The notes under the pieces are model-generated. The model saw only the letters and a program-made list of their open reading frames with translations. It was not told the DNA's origin and searched no databases. This document shows, piece by piece, positions 36,968 through 46,479 of a stretch of 64,000 nt of DNA (positions are counted from its first letter, which is position 1; every line of letters starts with the position of its first letter). A program made the position numbers and the translations under genes. Source of the stretch: Bordetella avium. Its GTDB lineage: Bacteria; Pseudomonadota; Gammaproteobacteria; Burkholderiales; Burkholderiaceae_B. The DNA lies in contig NZ_CP139969.1 of the NCBI RefSeq assembly GCF_034424645.1, positions 1,612,001-1,676,000 of the forward strand, written 5' to 3'.

Positions 36968-37089
36968 GCTTATGGTTAGGTGCCGCGTGGGGCCTAGAAT
37001 GTAGCGCGAAAAGCTGGCCGGGCCTGGACTTTGCATGGCCGGCAACGGGCCGGGGCTGCGCGGCGGGGCGACTCGGGTCATAATAGCGA

Positions 37090-37109
37090 TACCGTATATT
37101 TATCCAGTA
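37090..37109 (+). promoter_or_regulatory. LexA box of dinB
   Basis: TACCGTATATTTATCCAGTA agrees with the E. coli SOS box TACTGTATATATATACAGTA at 17 of 20 positions. It is 25 bases ahead of the dinB start. Confidence 0.82.
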
Positions 37110-37133
37110 GTTTGTCTGGGCCAGGGCGCCGCC

Positions 37134-38216
37134 ATGCCGTCAGAAATCCGAAAAATCGTGCATATCGACATGGATGCGTTTTATGCATCCGTCGAGCAGC
37201 GCGACCGCCCCGAGTTACGCGGCCAGCCGGTCGTGGTGGCCTGGACGGGCGCGCGTTCGGTGGTGTGCGCGGCCTCTTATGAAGCGCGGCACTTCGGCGT
37301 GCATTCCGCCATGGCCGTGTCGCGGGCTCAGCGGCTCTGTCCGGACGCGGTGTATGTGCCGCCGGATTTCAACCGTTATCGGGCGGTGTCGCGCCAGGTA
37401 CGCGAGATTTTTTCGCGCCATACCGACTTGATCGAGCCGCTGTCGCTCGACGAGGCTTACCTGGATGTTACGGTCAACAAGTTGGGTTTGCCCTCGGCGA
37501 CCGCAGTCGCCGAGGCCATCCGTGCCCAGATCCAGCGCGAAACCGGCCTGACGGCTTCAGCAGGGGTGGCGCCGAATAAATTTCTGGCCAAGATCGCTTC
37601 TGACTGGAACAAGCCCGACGGTCTGTTCGTGCTGCGGCCGGCCAAGGTGCTGGAGTTTCTCCAGCCGCTGCCGGTGCGCAAGGTGCCTGGCGTGGGCCGG
37701 GTAACGCAGGCCCGGCTGGAGTCCTTGGGCATTCACACCGTCGGTGATCTGGCCACGTGCGCGCCAGCCGAGCTGGAGCATCACTTCGGTCGGCACGGCT
37801 TGCGGCTCCATGAGCTGGCGCGGGGCCTGGACGAGCGCGAGGTGCAGCCCGATCAGCCGCTGCAGCAGGTGTCCGCCGAGAATACTTTTGAGCGCGATCT
37901 GCGCCTGGCCGACCTGGGTGAGGCGCTGGACCGCCTTGCGGCGCGGGTGTGGGAGCAGGCGCGCAAAAAAGGCCAGTTGGGGCGAACGGCAGTGCTCAAG
38001 CTCAAAACCGATCGTTTCCGTTTGCTTACACGCAGCCTCACACTGTCGCAGCCGCCGTCGTCGGCCGAAGAGCTGGCGGCGATTGCGCGCCGCCTATGCG
38101 CGCGCGTGGATTTGCCGGCGCATACACGCTACCGGCTGGCGGGGGTCGGCATGAGCAATTTCACCGACCCCGCTCAAAGCGCGCGCCAGCCTGATTTGTT
38201 TGGCGGCGCTTTCTAG
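37134..38216 (+). CDS. dinB: DNA polymerase IV
   Basis: 360 residues from ATG 37134 (MPSEIRKIVHIDMDAFYASVE). The Y-family catalytic acidic residues are in HIDMDAFY and SLDEAYLDV, then the thumb helix-hairpin-helix (RKVPGVGRVTQARLESLGI) and the little-finger domain. The C-terminus QPDLFGGAF carries the beta-clamp binding motif QPDLF at 352-356. Error-prone bypass of N2-dG lesions. A LexA box directly upstream puts it in the SOS regulon. Confidence 0.96.
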   Translation: MPSEIRKIVHIDMDAFYASVEQRDRPELRGQPVVVAWTGARSVVCAASYEARHFGVHSAMAVSRAQRLCPDAVYVPPDFNRYRAVSRQVREIFSRHTDLIEPLSLDEAYLDVTVNKLGLPSATAVAEAIRAQIQRETGLTASAGVAPNKFLAKIASDWNKPDGLFVLRPAKVLEFLQPLPVRKVPGVGRVTQARLESLGIHTVGDLATCAPAELEHHFGRHGLRLHELARGLDEREVQPDQPLQQVSAENTFERDLRLADLGEALDRLAARVWEQARKKGQLGRTAVLKLKTDRFRLLTRSLTLSQPPSSAEELAAIARRLCARVDLPAHTRYRLAGVGMSNFTDPAQSARQPDLFGGAF

Positions 38217-38221
38217 CCGGC

Positions 38222-38683
38222 TCAGGACAGACGGGCCTTGACCTGTTGCGACAACTGCGACATGTCGGCGCGGCCTGCCAGGGCAGCCTTGAGAATCGCC
38301 ATCACCTTGCCCATGACAGCAGGGCCGGTCACACCCTGAGCCTGCACCTCAGCCAGGGCGGCGGCAATGGCGGCTTCGACCTCTTCTGCGCTGGCGGCTT
38401 GAGGCAGGAACTCTTGCAGCACCAACAGTTCGGCCTTTTCCTGTTCTGCGGTTTCCGTGCGGCCGGCGGCCTCGAAGGCGGCGATGGATTCACGCCGCTG
38501 CTTGACCTGTTTTTCGATGATGGCGGTGATCTCGGCGTCGCTGACGTCGCGGCGCTCATCGACTTCTTTCTGCTTGACCGCGGCCAGCAGAAAACGCAGG
38601 GTGGCCAGGCGGGCGCTGTCTTTGGCGCGCATGGCCTGTTTCTGGGCGTCGAGTAATGCGGTCTTGAGCGAGTCGGTGCTCAT
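38222..38683 (-). CDS. GatB/YqeY domain protein
   Basis: 153 residues, helical throughout, starting MSTDSLKTALLDAQKQAMRAKDSARLATLRFLLAAVKQKEVDER. This is the YqeY fold related to the tail domain of GatB amidotransferase, which contacts tRNA. Usual length for the stand-alone family. In many bacteria it lies near rpsU and dnaG; here it is convergent with dinB, with five bases between. Precise role unknown. Confidence 0.92.
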   Translation of the reverse strand: MSTDSLKTALLDAQKQAMRAKDSARLATLRFLLAAVKQKEVDERRDVSDAEITAIIEKQVKQRRESIAAFEAAGRTETAEQEKAELLVLQEFLPQAASAEEVEAAIAAALAEVQAQGVTGPAVMGKVMAILKAALAGRADMSQLSQQVKARLS

Positions 38684-38756
38684 GGCGGGGTCCTTGAGGG
38701 TTGCAGCAAAGCCCGTGTTTTAACCGCCCGCCTGGTAGCGGTGCAAGTCAGTTTTA

Positions 38757-38779
38757 AAGGTGTAAAATAAATACATCTT
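38757..38779 (+). promoter_or_regulatory. NsrR box ahead of hmp
   Basis: An inverted repeat with arms AAGGTGTA and TACATCTT (one mismatch) separated by seven A/T bases, 23 bp in all. It fits the NsrR consensus AAGATGCATTT-type palindrome and lies 36 bases upstream of the hmp ATG. The nsrR gene is next in the operon, so the repressor should control itself. Confidence 0.85.
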
Positions 38780-38815
38780 TAACCGATCTATCCCGTGTTT
38801 TACGAGGAGTCCTCC

Positions 38816-40042
38816 ATGTTGTCCGCAAGCGTCCGAGAACTGGTCAAATCCAGCGCGCCTGTCCTGAAAACCCAGGGCGAAGCCCTCACGCGTCATTTTT
38901 ATACCCGCATGTTAAGTGGCAACCCGGAACTCAAGCAGGTGTTCAACCTGGGGCATCAGCACAACGGCCAGCAGCAGCAGGCCTTGGCGCTGGCGGTAGC
39001 GGCCTACGCCGAGCATATCGATGACCCATCCGTGCTAGCTCCGGTGCTTGAACGGGTGGCGCACAAGCACGTCAGCTTAGGGATTAGGCCGGAGCATTAC
39101 GCCATCGTCGGCAGGCATTTGCTGGCCTCGATCCGCGAGGTTTTGGGCGAGGCGGCCAGTGACGCGCTGATCGAGGCCTGGGCGGCGGCTTATGGACAAT
39201 TGGCCGATGTGCTGATTGGCATGGAGTCGGCGCGCTATGCCGCTTCGGCCGCTCAGCCTGGCGGCTGGACGGGCTGGCGCGGCTTCAAGGTGGTGGGCAA
39301 GGTCGTGGAGAGTGCGGAAATCACCTCGTTCTATCTCCGCCCGGCCGATGGCGGCCCGCTGCCCAGCTTTCTGCCGGGTCAATATCTGTCGGTGCGTCTC
39401 TATCTGCCCGAGCTGGGCCTGATGCAGCCGCGCCAATACAGTCTGTCGGATGCGCCGGGCAAGGACAGCCTGCGCATTTCAGTCAAGCGCGAAGCGGGCG
39501 GCGCCGGCCCGGCCGGGCAGGTGTCGACGCATTTGCACGATCACATCGAGGAGGGGGATGTGCTGGATGTGGCGCCGCCGCAGGGCGAGTTTGTGCTCGA
39601 CACGAAGGCGACCACACCGGTCGTGCTGATTTCCGGGGGGGTGGGTATCACGCCGATGATGGCCATGCTCAATACGGTGCTGGGGTGTCAGACAGCCGGT
39701 GAGCCGGCGCGTGAGCTGCGCTTTGTGCACGCCTGCCGCGAAAAAGCGGTGCATGCCATGCGCGATGCGGTCAACGTGGCTGTGGCGCGATATGCCAATG
39801 TGCGCCGGCATGTGTTTTACGAGCGGGTGGCGGCATCGGACCGTCCGGGCGTGGACTACGATTACGAGGGCCGTATAGACTGGCGGCGCATTGCCGCCGA
39901 TGTGATCTTGCCCGATGCCGATTATTATCTCTGCGGCCCGCTACCCTTCATGCGTGAGCAGTTCGATGCCCTGAGCGCGCTGGGCGTGCCGGCAGGGCGC
40001 ATCCATGCCGAAGCGTTCGGCACGGGCGGGCCCGGCTGCTAA
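38816..40042 (+). CDS. hmp: flavohaemoprotein, nitric oxide dioxygenase
   Basis: 408 residues from ATG 38816, with AGGAG nine bases ahead. Globin domain (1-145) with proximal His in KHVSLGIRPEHYAIVG, then the ferredoxin-NADP reductase-like part with the FAD motif RQYSLSD and the NAD segment VLISGGVGITPMMAMLN, and the C-terminal YLCGPLPFM and EAFGTG. It turns NO into nitrate using O2 and NADPH. Under NsrR control as shown by the upstream box. Confidence 0.97.
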   Translation: MLSASVRELVKSSAPVLKTQGEALTRHFYTRMLSGNPELKQVFNLGHQHNGQQQQALALAVAAYAEHIDDPSVLAPVLERVAHKHVSLGIRPEHYAIVGRHLLASIREVLGEAASDALIEAWAAAYGQLADVLIGMESARYAASAAQPGGWTGWRGFKVVGKVVESAEITSFYLRPADGGPLPSFLPGQYLSVRLYLPELGLMQPRQYSLSDAPGKDSLRISVKREAGGAGPAGQVSTHLHDHIEEGDVLDVAPPQGEFVLDTKATTPVVLISGGVGITPMMAMLNTVLGCQTAGEPARELRFVHACREKAVHAMRDAVNVAVARYANVRRHVFYERVAASDRPGVDYDYEGRIDWRRIAADVILPDADYYLCGPLPFMREQFDALSALGVPAGRIHAEAFGTGGPGC

Positions 40043-40067
40043 GGCCGTCGACATTTTTACACCCGCC

Positions 40068-40505
40068 ATGCAACTGACCCGATTCACCGATTTTGGCCTG
40101 CGCGTCCTGATGTATCTGACGCAATGCCGCGACCGCGAAAAAACCGTGACGATCCCTGAGATCGCCGAACGCTTTGCGATTTCACGCAATCATCTGGTGA
40201 AGGTGGTCCATTTCATGTCGCAGCAGGGCTGGGTTGCCGCCACCCGGGGCAAGGGGGGCGGGCTGGCGCTGGCCCGTCCGGCCGCAAGCTATCGCTTGGG
40301 CGATCTGCTGAGGGTGCTGGAACACCAGGGCAGCCTGGTGGACTGCGCCGAACCGCCCTGTGCGCTGCAAGGTGTGTGCCGGCTGGCCGGCGTGCTCAAT
40401 GACAGCCTGCGGGGGTTTTACGACAGCTTGAATCAGCACAGCCTGGCCGAATTGGTAGGCCTGCCCACGTCAGAGGCCCTCATCCGCCTGCACCGGGCGG
40501 CTTGA
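40068..40505 (+). CDS. nsrR: Rrf2-family nitric-oxide-sensing repressor NsrR
   Basis: 145 residues. N-terminal helix-turn-helix (MQLTRFTDFGLRVLMYL, then ISRNHLVKVVHFMSQQGWV) and the three cluster cysteines C93, C98 and C104 in DCAEPPCALQGVC, as in iron-sulfur NsrR. NO destroys the cluster and lifts repression. It is 25 bases after hmp on the same strand, and the hmp promoter contains the matching operator. Confidence 0.94.
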   Translation: MQLTRFTDFGLRVLMYLTQCRDREKTVTIPEIAERFAISRNHLVKVVHFMSQQGWVAATRGKGGGLALARPAASYRLGDLLRVLEHQGSLVDCAEPPCALQGVCRLAGVLNDSLRGFYDSLNQHSLAELVGLPTSEALIRLHRAA

Positions 40506-40620
40506 AGCGGCTGGGGCGCTCAGGCCCAACCTTAGGTTATGGCTGCCCGCCAGATAGGCATTTGCGGCGGGCGCACCCCGTTCGCAGAATGACGCTTTGT
40601 CTTGAGCGGGTAACAAGGTT

Positions 40621-41862
40621 ATGCGGGTATGTGTGATGGGCGCCGGGGTCATCGGCGTTACCACGGCCTACTTTCTGGCGCGCGAAGGCCATGAGGTCGT
40701 GTTGATCGATAGCGAGTCCCGTCCGGCCGAGGTGTCCAGCCACGCCAATGGCGGTCAGCTCAGTTATAGCTATGTCGCACCCTTGGCCGGGCCGGGCGTG
40801 CTGCCTAGCGTGCCGGGTTGGCTGTTGCATGCGGATTCGCCTCTGCGTTTTCGACCGCGTCTCGATCCGCACCAATGGCGCTGGTGTTTGCAGTTCGCGC
40901 TGGCCTGCAACGCCGGTACGGCGCGGCGCTCGACGGCCGAGTTGCAAACGCTGTCTTATCTGAGCCGCGATGTGCTGCACCGCCTGCTTGATGAAGAAAA
41001 CATCGAATTCGGTCATCTGCGCAACGGTAAGTTGATCGCCTACCGCAGCCCCGAGCTCTTGGACAAGGCGCGCAAGCTGGCGGAGTATCAGGCCAGCCTC
41101 GGCGCCGAGCAGCGCGTGCTGGATGCCGCCGAGACCCTGGCCTTGGAACCGGCATTGGCGGGCATGGGAAGCAGCCTGGCAGGCGCGGTCTATACCCCCA
41201 GCGAAGAGGCAGGCGATTGTCACCAGTTCACGGTGTCTTTGTTCGAGCGTTTGCAGCGTTTCAGCAATGTCGAATGCCTGATGAGCACCACGGTCTCGGG
41301 CTTGCGGCGCGAGGGTCGGCGCGTGGTGGCGCTGCATAGCAAGCAGGGTGATATTCGCGCTGACACGGTCGTGCTGGCGACGGGGGTGGGTACGCGAGCC
41401 TTGCTCAAGCCCCTGGGTCAGGACGTGCCGCTATATCCCTTGAAGGGCTATAGCTTGACGGTACCCGTGGAGCCTGGTGTAGGGCCCTCGATCAGCGTGA
41501 CCGACTATGAACGCCGCATCGTCTATGCCCGCGTGGGCCAGGCGCTGCGCATGGCGGCTATGGTGGATATCGGCAGCCATGACCGCGGTATCGATCCGGC
41601 GCGTATCGCCCTGCTCAAGCGGCAGGTTGCCGAGACGTTCCCCTCGCTGGATCTGAGTCAGGCCGAGCCTTGGGCGGGGTTGCGGCCGGCAACGCCGACC
41701 GGCAAGCCGCTCATCGGTCGGGCTCGCGTGGCCGATAATCTCTGGCTCAATATCGGCCAGGGCGCGCTGGGCTTTACGATGGCCTGCGGCAGTGCGGCGC
41801 TTCTGAACTCGCTGATGAACAATCTGGAGCCGCCCATCGATCCTCGGCCGTTCCAGCCCTGA
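40621..41862 (+). CDS. dadA: D-amino acid dehydrogenase
   Basis: 413 residues, the family length. The FAD-binding motif GAGVIGVTTAYFLAREGHEV is at the N-terminus, then SSHANGGQLSYSYVAPLAGPG, typical for DadA, and the C-terminal GLRPATPTGKPLIGRARVADNLWLNIGQGALGFT. It oxidises D-amino acids such as D-alanine to keto acids and passes electrons to the membrane quinone pool. No alanine racemase or Lrp gene lies beside it. Confidence 0.93.
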   Translation: MRVCVMGAGVIGVTTAYFLAREGHEVVLIDSESRPAEVSSHANGGQLSYSYVAPLAGPGVLPSVPGWLLHADSPLRFRPRLDPHQWRWCLQFALACNAGTARRSTAELQTLSYLSRDVLHRLLDEENIEFGHLRNGKLIAYRSPELLDKARKLAEYQASLGAEQRVLDAAETLALEPALAGMGSSLAGAVYTPSEEAGDCHQFTVSLFERLQRFSNVECLMSTTVSGLRREGRRVVALHSKQGDIRADTVVLATGVGTRALLKPLGQDVPLYPLKGYSLTVPVEPGVGPSISVTDYERRIVYARVGQALRMAAMVDIGSHDRGIDPARIALLKRQVAETFPSLDLSQAEPWAGLRPATPTGKPLIGRARVADNLWLNIGQGALGFTMACGSAALLNSLMNNLEPPIDPRPFQP

Positions 41863-41865
41863 GCA

Positions 41866-44800
41866 TCAATGGAAGTCGCGGCTGCGCGCGGACAGGCCAT
41901 CCTCATCGAGCCGGCGCAGCAGCGGCGACAGATCCACCAGCCGCTGCGCTACCAGATTGCGCACATTGTCGATGTTCTGCCAGGTGCCGTAGACCCCGAG
42001 CAACACGGCGCTCAATAGTTCGCGACGCTGGCGCTCCATTAGCTCTTTGCGTACCACCACATGGACCGGGCCGGTCTCATCTTCGATGGTGACGAAGATC
42101 GTGCCTTTGGCCGTTTGCGGCCGCTGGCGCACGGTGACGATGCCGCAGGCCCGCGCCAGCCGGCGGTCGGGATAGGTGTTGAGCACGCTGGCCGGTTCGA
42201 AACGGCGCTCGGCCAGTTCGGCGCGCAACAATGACAAGGGATGGCGGCGCAGGCTCAAGCCCAGGCTCTCGTAATCGGCCACGACAGTCTGGCCTTCGCT
42301 GGGCGCGGGCAGGGCAGGGTGCTCGGTTTCGATCACGGGCGCCTCATGCAGCAGGTCGCGGCGATACACGCCGCTTGCGGCCTGCCAGCGCGCCTGCCGC
42401 CGGTGGCCGGCCAGAGGCCGCAAAGCATCGGCGGCGGCCAGGGCATCGAGTTCCTGACGGTTCAGGCGCGCGCGCCGGCCCAGGTCGGCGACATCGCGGT
42501 AAGGCTGTTCACGGTGCGCGGCTGCGATGCGTTCCCCGGCCTCTTGTTTGAGTCCCCGGATTTGATTCAAGCCCAGGCGGACAGCGGGACGCGATTGGCC
42601 GGGCAGTGTTTCGAATCCCGCCTCCCAGCGACTGCGCGTGATATCCACCGGCAGCACGACGACCCCGTGGCGGCGGGCGTCTTGCACCAATTGCGCGGGC
42701 GCATAAAACCCCATGGGCTGTGAGTTCAGCAAGGCCGCCAGAAAGGCCTCGGGCTCGTGGCATTTGATCCAGGCGCTGGCATAGGCAAGCTGCGCGAAGC
42801 TGGCGGCGTGGCTTTCGGGAAAGCCGTATTCGCCAAAACCTTCGATCTGGCGGAACAGGGCTTCGGCGAAGTCCAGGCCATAACCGTGAGCCAGCAGGCC
42901 GCCGATCAGTTTGAGACGGAATTTATCGACCCCGCCTTTGCGCCGCCAGGCCGCCATCGAGCGGCGCAGCTGGTCAGCCTCGCCGGGAGTGAAGCCGGCG
43001 GCCTCCACGGCGATCTGCATGACCTGCTCTTGGAAGATGGGCACGCCCTGGGTACGTTCCAGTACTTTTTCGATCGCCTTGCCGGGATAGCTGATGGGCT
43101 CTTTGCCCTGGCGCCGGCGCAGATAGGGATGCACCATGCCCCCCTGGATGGGGCCGGGGCGCACGATGGCGACCTGCACCACCAGATCGTAATAGGCGCG
43201 GGGCTGCAAGCGCGGCAGCATGCTCATTTGCGCGCGCGATTCGATTTGGAACACGCCGACGGTGTCGGCGCGGCAAATCATGTCGTAGGTGGCGCGGTCA
43301 TCGGGCGGAATCTGATGCAGAGCCAGGGGCTGGGCGCGCCGCTGGCTGACCAGCTCAAGCGCGCGCCGCAGCGCTGACAGCATGCCTAGCGCCAGCACGT
43401 CCACCTTGAGCAGACCTAGGGCATCGAGATCATCTTTATCCCATTGCACGACACTGCGGTCCTCCATGGTTGCATTTTCAATCGGCACCAGGCGCGACAG
43501 TTTCCCGCGCGAAATCACGAAGCCACCCGGATGTTGGGACAGATGGCGCGGAAAGCCGATCAGGGTTTCGGCAAGAATGGCCCACTGCCGCGCCACCCGC
43601 GAGCCGGGGTCGAGCCCGCATTGGCCCAGGGTGCGCAGCATTTCTTTCTTGCCGTCCCACCACTGATGGGCGCGCGCCACAGCGTCGATGAGGGCTTGAT
43701 CCAGGCCCAGAGCGCGTCCGGTGTCGCGCAGCACACTGCGCGGCCGGTACGAGATCACCACGGCCGTGAGCGCGGCGCGCGGGCGGCCGTATTTGCGATA
43801 AATGTATTGAATGACTTCTTCGCGGCGCTGGTGTTCGAAATCGACGTCGATGTCGGGCGGTTCGTTGCGTTCTTTGCTGATGAAGCGTTCGAACAGCGCA
43901 TTGCCATTGCTGGGATCGACCGCCGTGATGCCCAGACAGAAGCAGACCGCCGAATTGGCCGCCGAACCCCGCCCTTGGCAAAGAATGCCGGCGCTGCGGG
44001 CAAAGCGCACGATGTCGTGTACGGTCAGAAAATAGGCTTCGTAGCGCAGCTCGATGATAAGGGCCAGTTCCTTTTCGATGAGCTTGCGAACCTGTGCCGG
44101 AATGCCATCAGGAAAGCGCGCGGCCGCGCCTTCATAGGTGGCGCGGCGCAGATAAGATGCGGGGGTTTCACCCGCTGGTACGATCTCGTCGGGATATTCG
44201 TAGCAGATTTCATCGAGAGAGAAGGTGCAGCGCTCAGCGATGGCCAGGGTTTGATGCAGCGCCGAAGCGGGGTAGAGGCCGGCCAGACGCAGCCGCGAAC
44301 GCAGGTGGCGTTCGGCGTTGGCGGCCAGATCGTAGCCGCACTCGGCAACGCTGCGCCCGCTGCGGATCGCCGCCAAGGTATCGTGCAGCGGTTTACGTGA
44401 GCGCACATGCATCTGCGCCTGGCTGATGGCGGCCAGCGGCAGATTGGCCGCTTGCGCGGCAGCCTGCACGGCGGCGCGGTGCAGGTCATCACGAGAGCGC
44501 TGCAATTGCGCCAGGCCCACCCAGGCCCGCCCTGGAAAGTGACGGGCCAGCCATTGCGCTTGCGCGGCCATTTCGGCGGGCGCCTGGCCATAGGCCGGTG
44601 TGAGAATAGCCAGGCAACCCGGCACGCCGCCTTCCGGGCCTTGGGCGGTCAGATCGGCCGGGCGCAGCAGATACTGGCCTTTCACGGCGCGGGTTCGGCC
44701 CAGGGTGATCAGTTCGGCCAGATTGCCATAGCCTTCTTTGTCACAGGCCAGCAATACCAGCTCGATGGGGGTATGCGTCCCGTTGTCCAAACGCAGGCGG

Positions 44801-45021
44801 CTGCCGATCAAGAGTTTCAGCCCAGGATGCTTGCCTGCCTCGACATGGGCGCGCACCACCCCGGCCAGCGAGCATTCGTCGGTGATTGCCAATGCGGCAT
44901 AGCCCAGTTTTGCGGCGCGCTCGACCAACTCTTCGGGATGCGAAGCGCCGGTCAGGAAGCTGAAGTTGGATTGACAATCCAGTTCGGCATAGCCGGGTAG
45001 CAGGGCAGACATCATGGCCAT
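41866..45021 (-). CDS. dnaE2: error-prone DNA polymerase DnaE2 (ImuC)
   Basis: 1051 residues, shorter than DnaE1, as expected for the mutagenic paralogue. PHP domain at the start (YAELDCQSNFSFLTGASHPEEL), the palm with catalytic Asp residues in EPPDIDVDFEHQRREEV, finger region, helix-hairpin-helix and a C-terminal OB domain. With ImuA and ImuB it carries out SOS-induced translesion synthesis and mutation. It is last in the imuA-imuB-dnaE2 operon, six bases after imuB. Confidence 0.96.
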   Translation of the reverse strand: MAMMSALLPGYAELDCQSNFSFLTGASHPEELVERAAKLGYAALAITDECSLAGVVRAHVEAGKHPGLKLLIGSRLRLDNGTHTPIELVLLACDKEGYGNLAELITLGRTRAVKGQYLLRPADLTAQGPEGGVPGCLAILTPAYGQAPAEMAAQAQWLARHFPGRAWVGLAQLQRSRDDLHRAAVQAAAQAANLPLAAISQAQMHVRSRKPLHDTLAAIRSGRSVAECGYDLAANAERHLRSRLRLAGLYPASALHQTLAIAERCTFSLDEICYEYPDEIVPAGETPASYLRRATYEGAAARFPDGIPAQVRKLIEKELALIIELRYEAYFLTVHDIVRFARSAGILCQGRGSAANSAVCFCLGITAVDPSNGNALFERFISKERNEPPDIDVDFEHQRREEVIQYIYRKYGRPRAALTAVVISYRPRSVLRDTGRALGLDQALIDAVARAHQWWDGKKEMLRTLGQCGLDPGSRVARQWAILAETLIGFPRHLSQHPGGFVISRGKLSRLVPIENATMEDRSVVQWDKDDLDALGLLKVDVLALGMLSALRRALELVSQRRAQPLALHQIPPDDRATYDMICRADTVGVFQIESRAQMSMLPRLQPRAYYDLVVQVAIVRPGPIQGGMVHPYLRRRQGKEPISYPGKAIEKVLERTQGVPIFQEQVMQIAVEAAGFTPGEADQLRRSMAAWRRKGGVDKFRLKLIGGLLAHGYGLDFAEALFRQIEGFGEYGFPESHAASFAQLAYASAWIKCHEPEAFLAALLNSQPMGFYAPAQLVQDARRHGVVVLPVDITRSRWEAGFETLPGQSRPAVRLGLNQIRGLKQEAGERIAAAHREQPYRDVADLGRRARLNRQELDALAAADALRPLAGHRRQARWQAASGVYRRDLLHEAPVIETEHPALPAPSEGQTVVADYESLGLSLRRHPLSLLRAELAERRFEPASVLNTYPDRRLARACGIVTVRQRPQTAKGTIFVTIEDETGPVHVVVRKELMERQRRELLSAVLLGVYGTWQNIDNVRNLVAQRLVDLSPLLRRLDEDGLSARSRDFH

Positions 45022-45027
45022 GTTGTC

Positions 45028-46479
45028 TCAGGCGTACAGCCCGTGAAGAAACCAATGTTCGCCATGCTCGCGATACAGCCAGTAGCGGGCGCCCGCCTCG
45101 TCTTCGGCCACAAAATAATCGCGCTGGGTAAGCGTGGCGTCCCACCAGCCGCTTTCGATGCGTTCGGGCCCCCGCAGCAGGCGTAGCGGCTGGCCCTGAT
45201 AAATCGGGCGATGGCCCCGCTCTTGCAGGGCGCGGGCGGGCTCGACCAGCCAGAACGGACGGTCCAGCGGCCCGGCAGGCGGAGTGTCGCGCAGACGTAG
45301 GCCCTGATGTGCGGGCTGCCACTGATTGGCGACTTCGGGGCGGTGATCCGCTTGAGGATAGGCCTGCCGCACAGCAGCCGGGCCCAGACGCGCCGCCAGC
45401 AGATCCAGCAGGCGGGCATGGTCGGCGGCATTGCCGCCTGGCTCGGGGAATAATGTCTGGCTGGCGACGACGGGCGTTTCGGTTTCCTGTGCCGACAAAA
45501 CCACGGCAATGACTGGCGCAGCCAGTTCAAAACGCGCCAGGCGCTCGCGCAACAAGCCCAGGAGGTGGCTGTTATGCCAGATCGGTTCAGCCATGGCCAG
45601 TGTGAGCAAGGAGGGCTCGCGGGCGCGGCGGCCGCGTTCGTGTTCCAGGGACAGCGTCATGCTGCGCACAGCGCGGCGGCGGGCATGCAGCCAGCCGCTT
45701 AATTGTTCGGTCAGGCGTGCAGCCACGCTCATCAGGGCGTCGGCCTGCTCAACGTAGTCCATGAATTCGATGCGAGCGGCAAAGCGCGGCGGCGGTTCGT
45801 GCCAGCGGTGCGCTTCATTGGCTAGGCCATAGGCGCGGTCCAGCGCCAGCAGCAAGGCCGTGCCGGCGCGGCGTTGTAAACCGCCCCTGGGCAGGGCACG
45901 TGTGTCGGCCAAGGTAGCGCAGCCCAGGCCTTGCAGCCAGGAGGCCTGCGAGGCGGCTTCGGCTAGCAGGGTCAGGGGCAGGCGGTCCAGCCGCCGGATC
46001 AGGCTGTCCATATGCAGGGCGGGCGGCGCTTTGCCCAGCGCCAGCAGCCAGGCGCCCTGCGCGGTGGGCGCCATACCCAGCCGGGCACTCAGGTTCAGCG
46101 CGGCCAGCGTGGCGCGCACCCGCCTGGCCAGGGCGCGCGGACCTCGAAACAGTTGCAGGCTGGCGCCCACGTCGAGCAGCAGCGCATCGGGTTCGCGCAA
46201 AGCCAGTTGCGGGGTGTATTGCAGCAGCGCCAGCGCAGCCTCGTGGAGGCGGCTTGTTTCGGCAGCGGGATCGCGGACCTGCAACTCGGCGTCGGGCGCC
46301 AGGGCCAGGGCGCTGGCGCGCCGCATGCCGGGCGTCAGGCCCCGCGCGCGTGCGGCGGGCGATAGTGCGGCGATGCGTTCCTGTTCGATGACGGCGCAGC
46401 AGCGTTCCGGCTCATGCCACCGGGTATGCGTGCTGTCCAGCGACAGGTGATGAAGATGAATGGCGATCCAGAGTCGCAT
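45028..46479 (-). CDS. imuB: ImuB, catalytically inactive Y-family polymerase-like protein
   Basis: 483 residues starting MRLWIAIHLHHLSLDS. Y-family fold, but the acidic residues of active polymerases are replaced (the first motif reads WIAIHLHHL rather than DMDAFF), as in known ImuB. Near residue 350 ASQTLFPEPGG holds a clamp-binding-like QTLF. ImuB is the hub that joins DnaE2, ImuA and the beta clamp. Overlaps imuA by 68 bases, an unusually long coupling. Confidence 0.93.
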   Translation of the reverse strand: MRLWIAIHLHHLSLDSTHTRWHEPERCCAVIEQERIAALSPAARARGLTPGMRRASALALAPDAELQVRDPAAETSRLHEAALALLQYTPQLALREPDALLLDVGASLQLFRGPRALARRVRATLAALNLSARLGMAPTAQGAWLLALGKAPPALHMDSLIRRLDRLPLTLLAEAASQASWLQGLGCATLADTRALPRGGLQRRAGTALLLALDRAYGLANEAHRWHEPPPRFAARIEFMDYVEQADALMSVAARLTEQLSGWLHARRRAVRSMTLSLEHERGRRAREPSLLTLAMAEPIWHNSHLLGLLRERLARFELAAPVIAVVLSAQETETPVVASQTLFPEPGGNAADHARLLDLLAARLGPAAVRQAYPQADHRPEVANQWQPAHQGLRLRDTPPAGPLDRPFWLVEPARALQERGHRPIYQGQPLRLLRGPERIESGWWDATLTQRDYFVAEDEAGARYWLYREHGEHWFLHGLYA

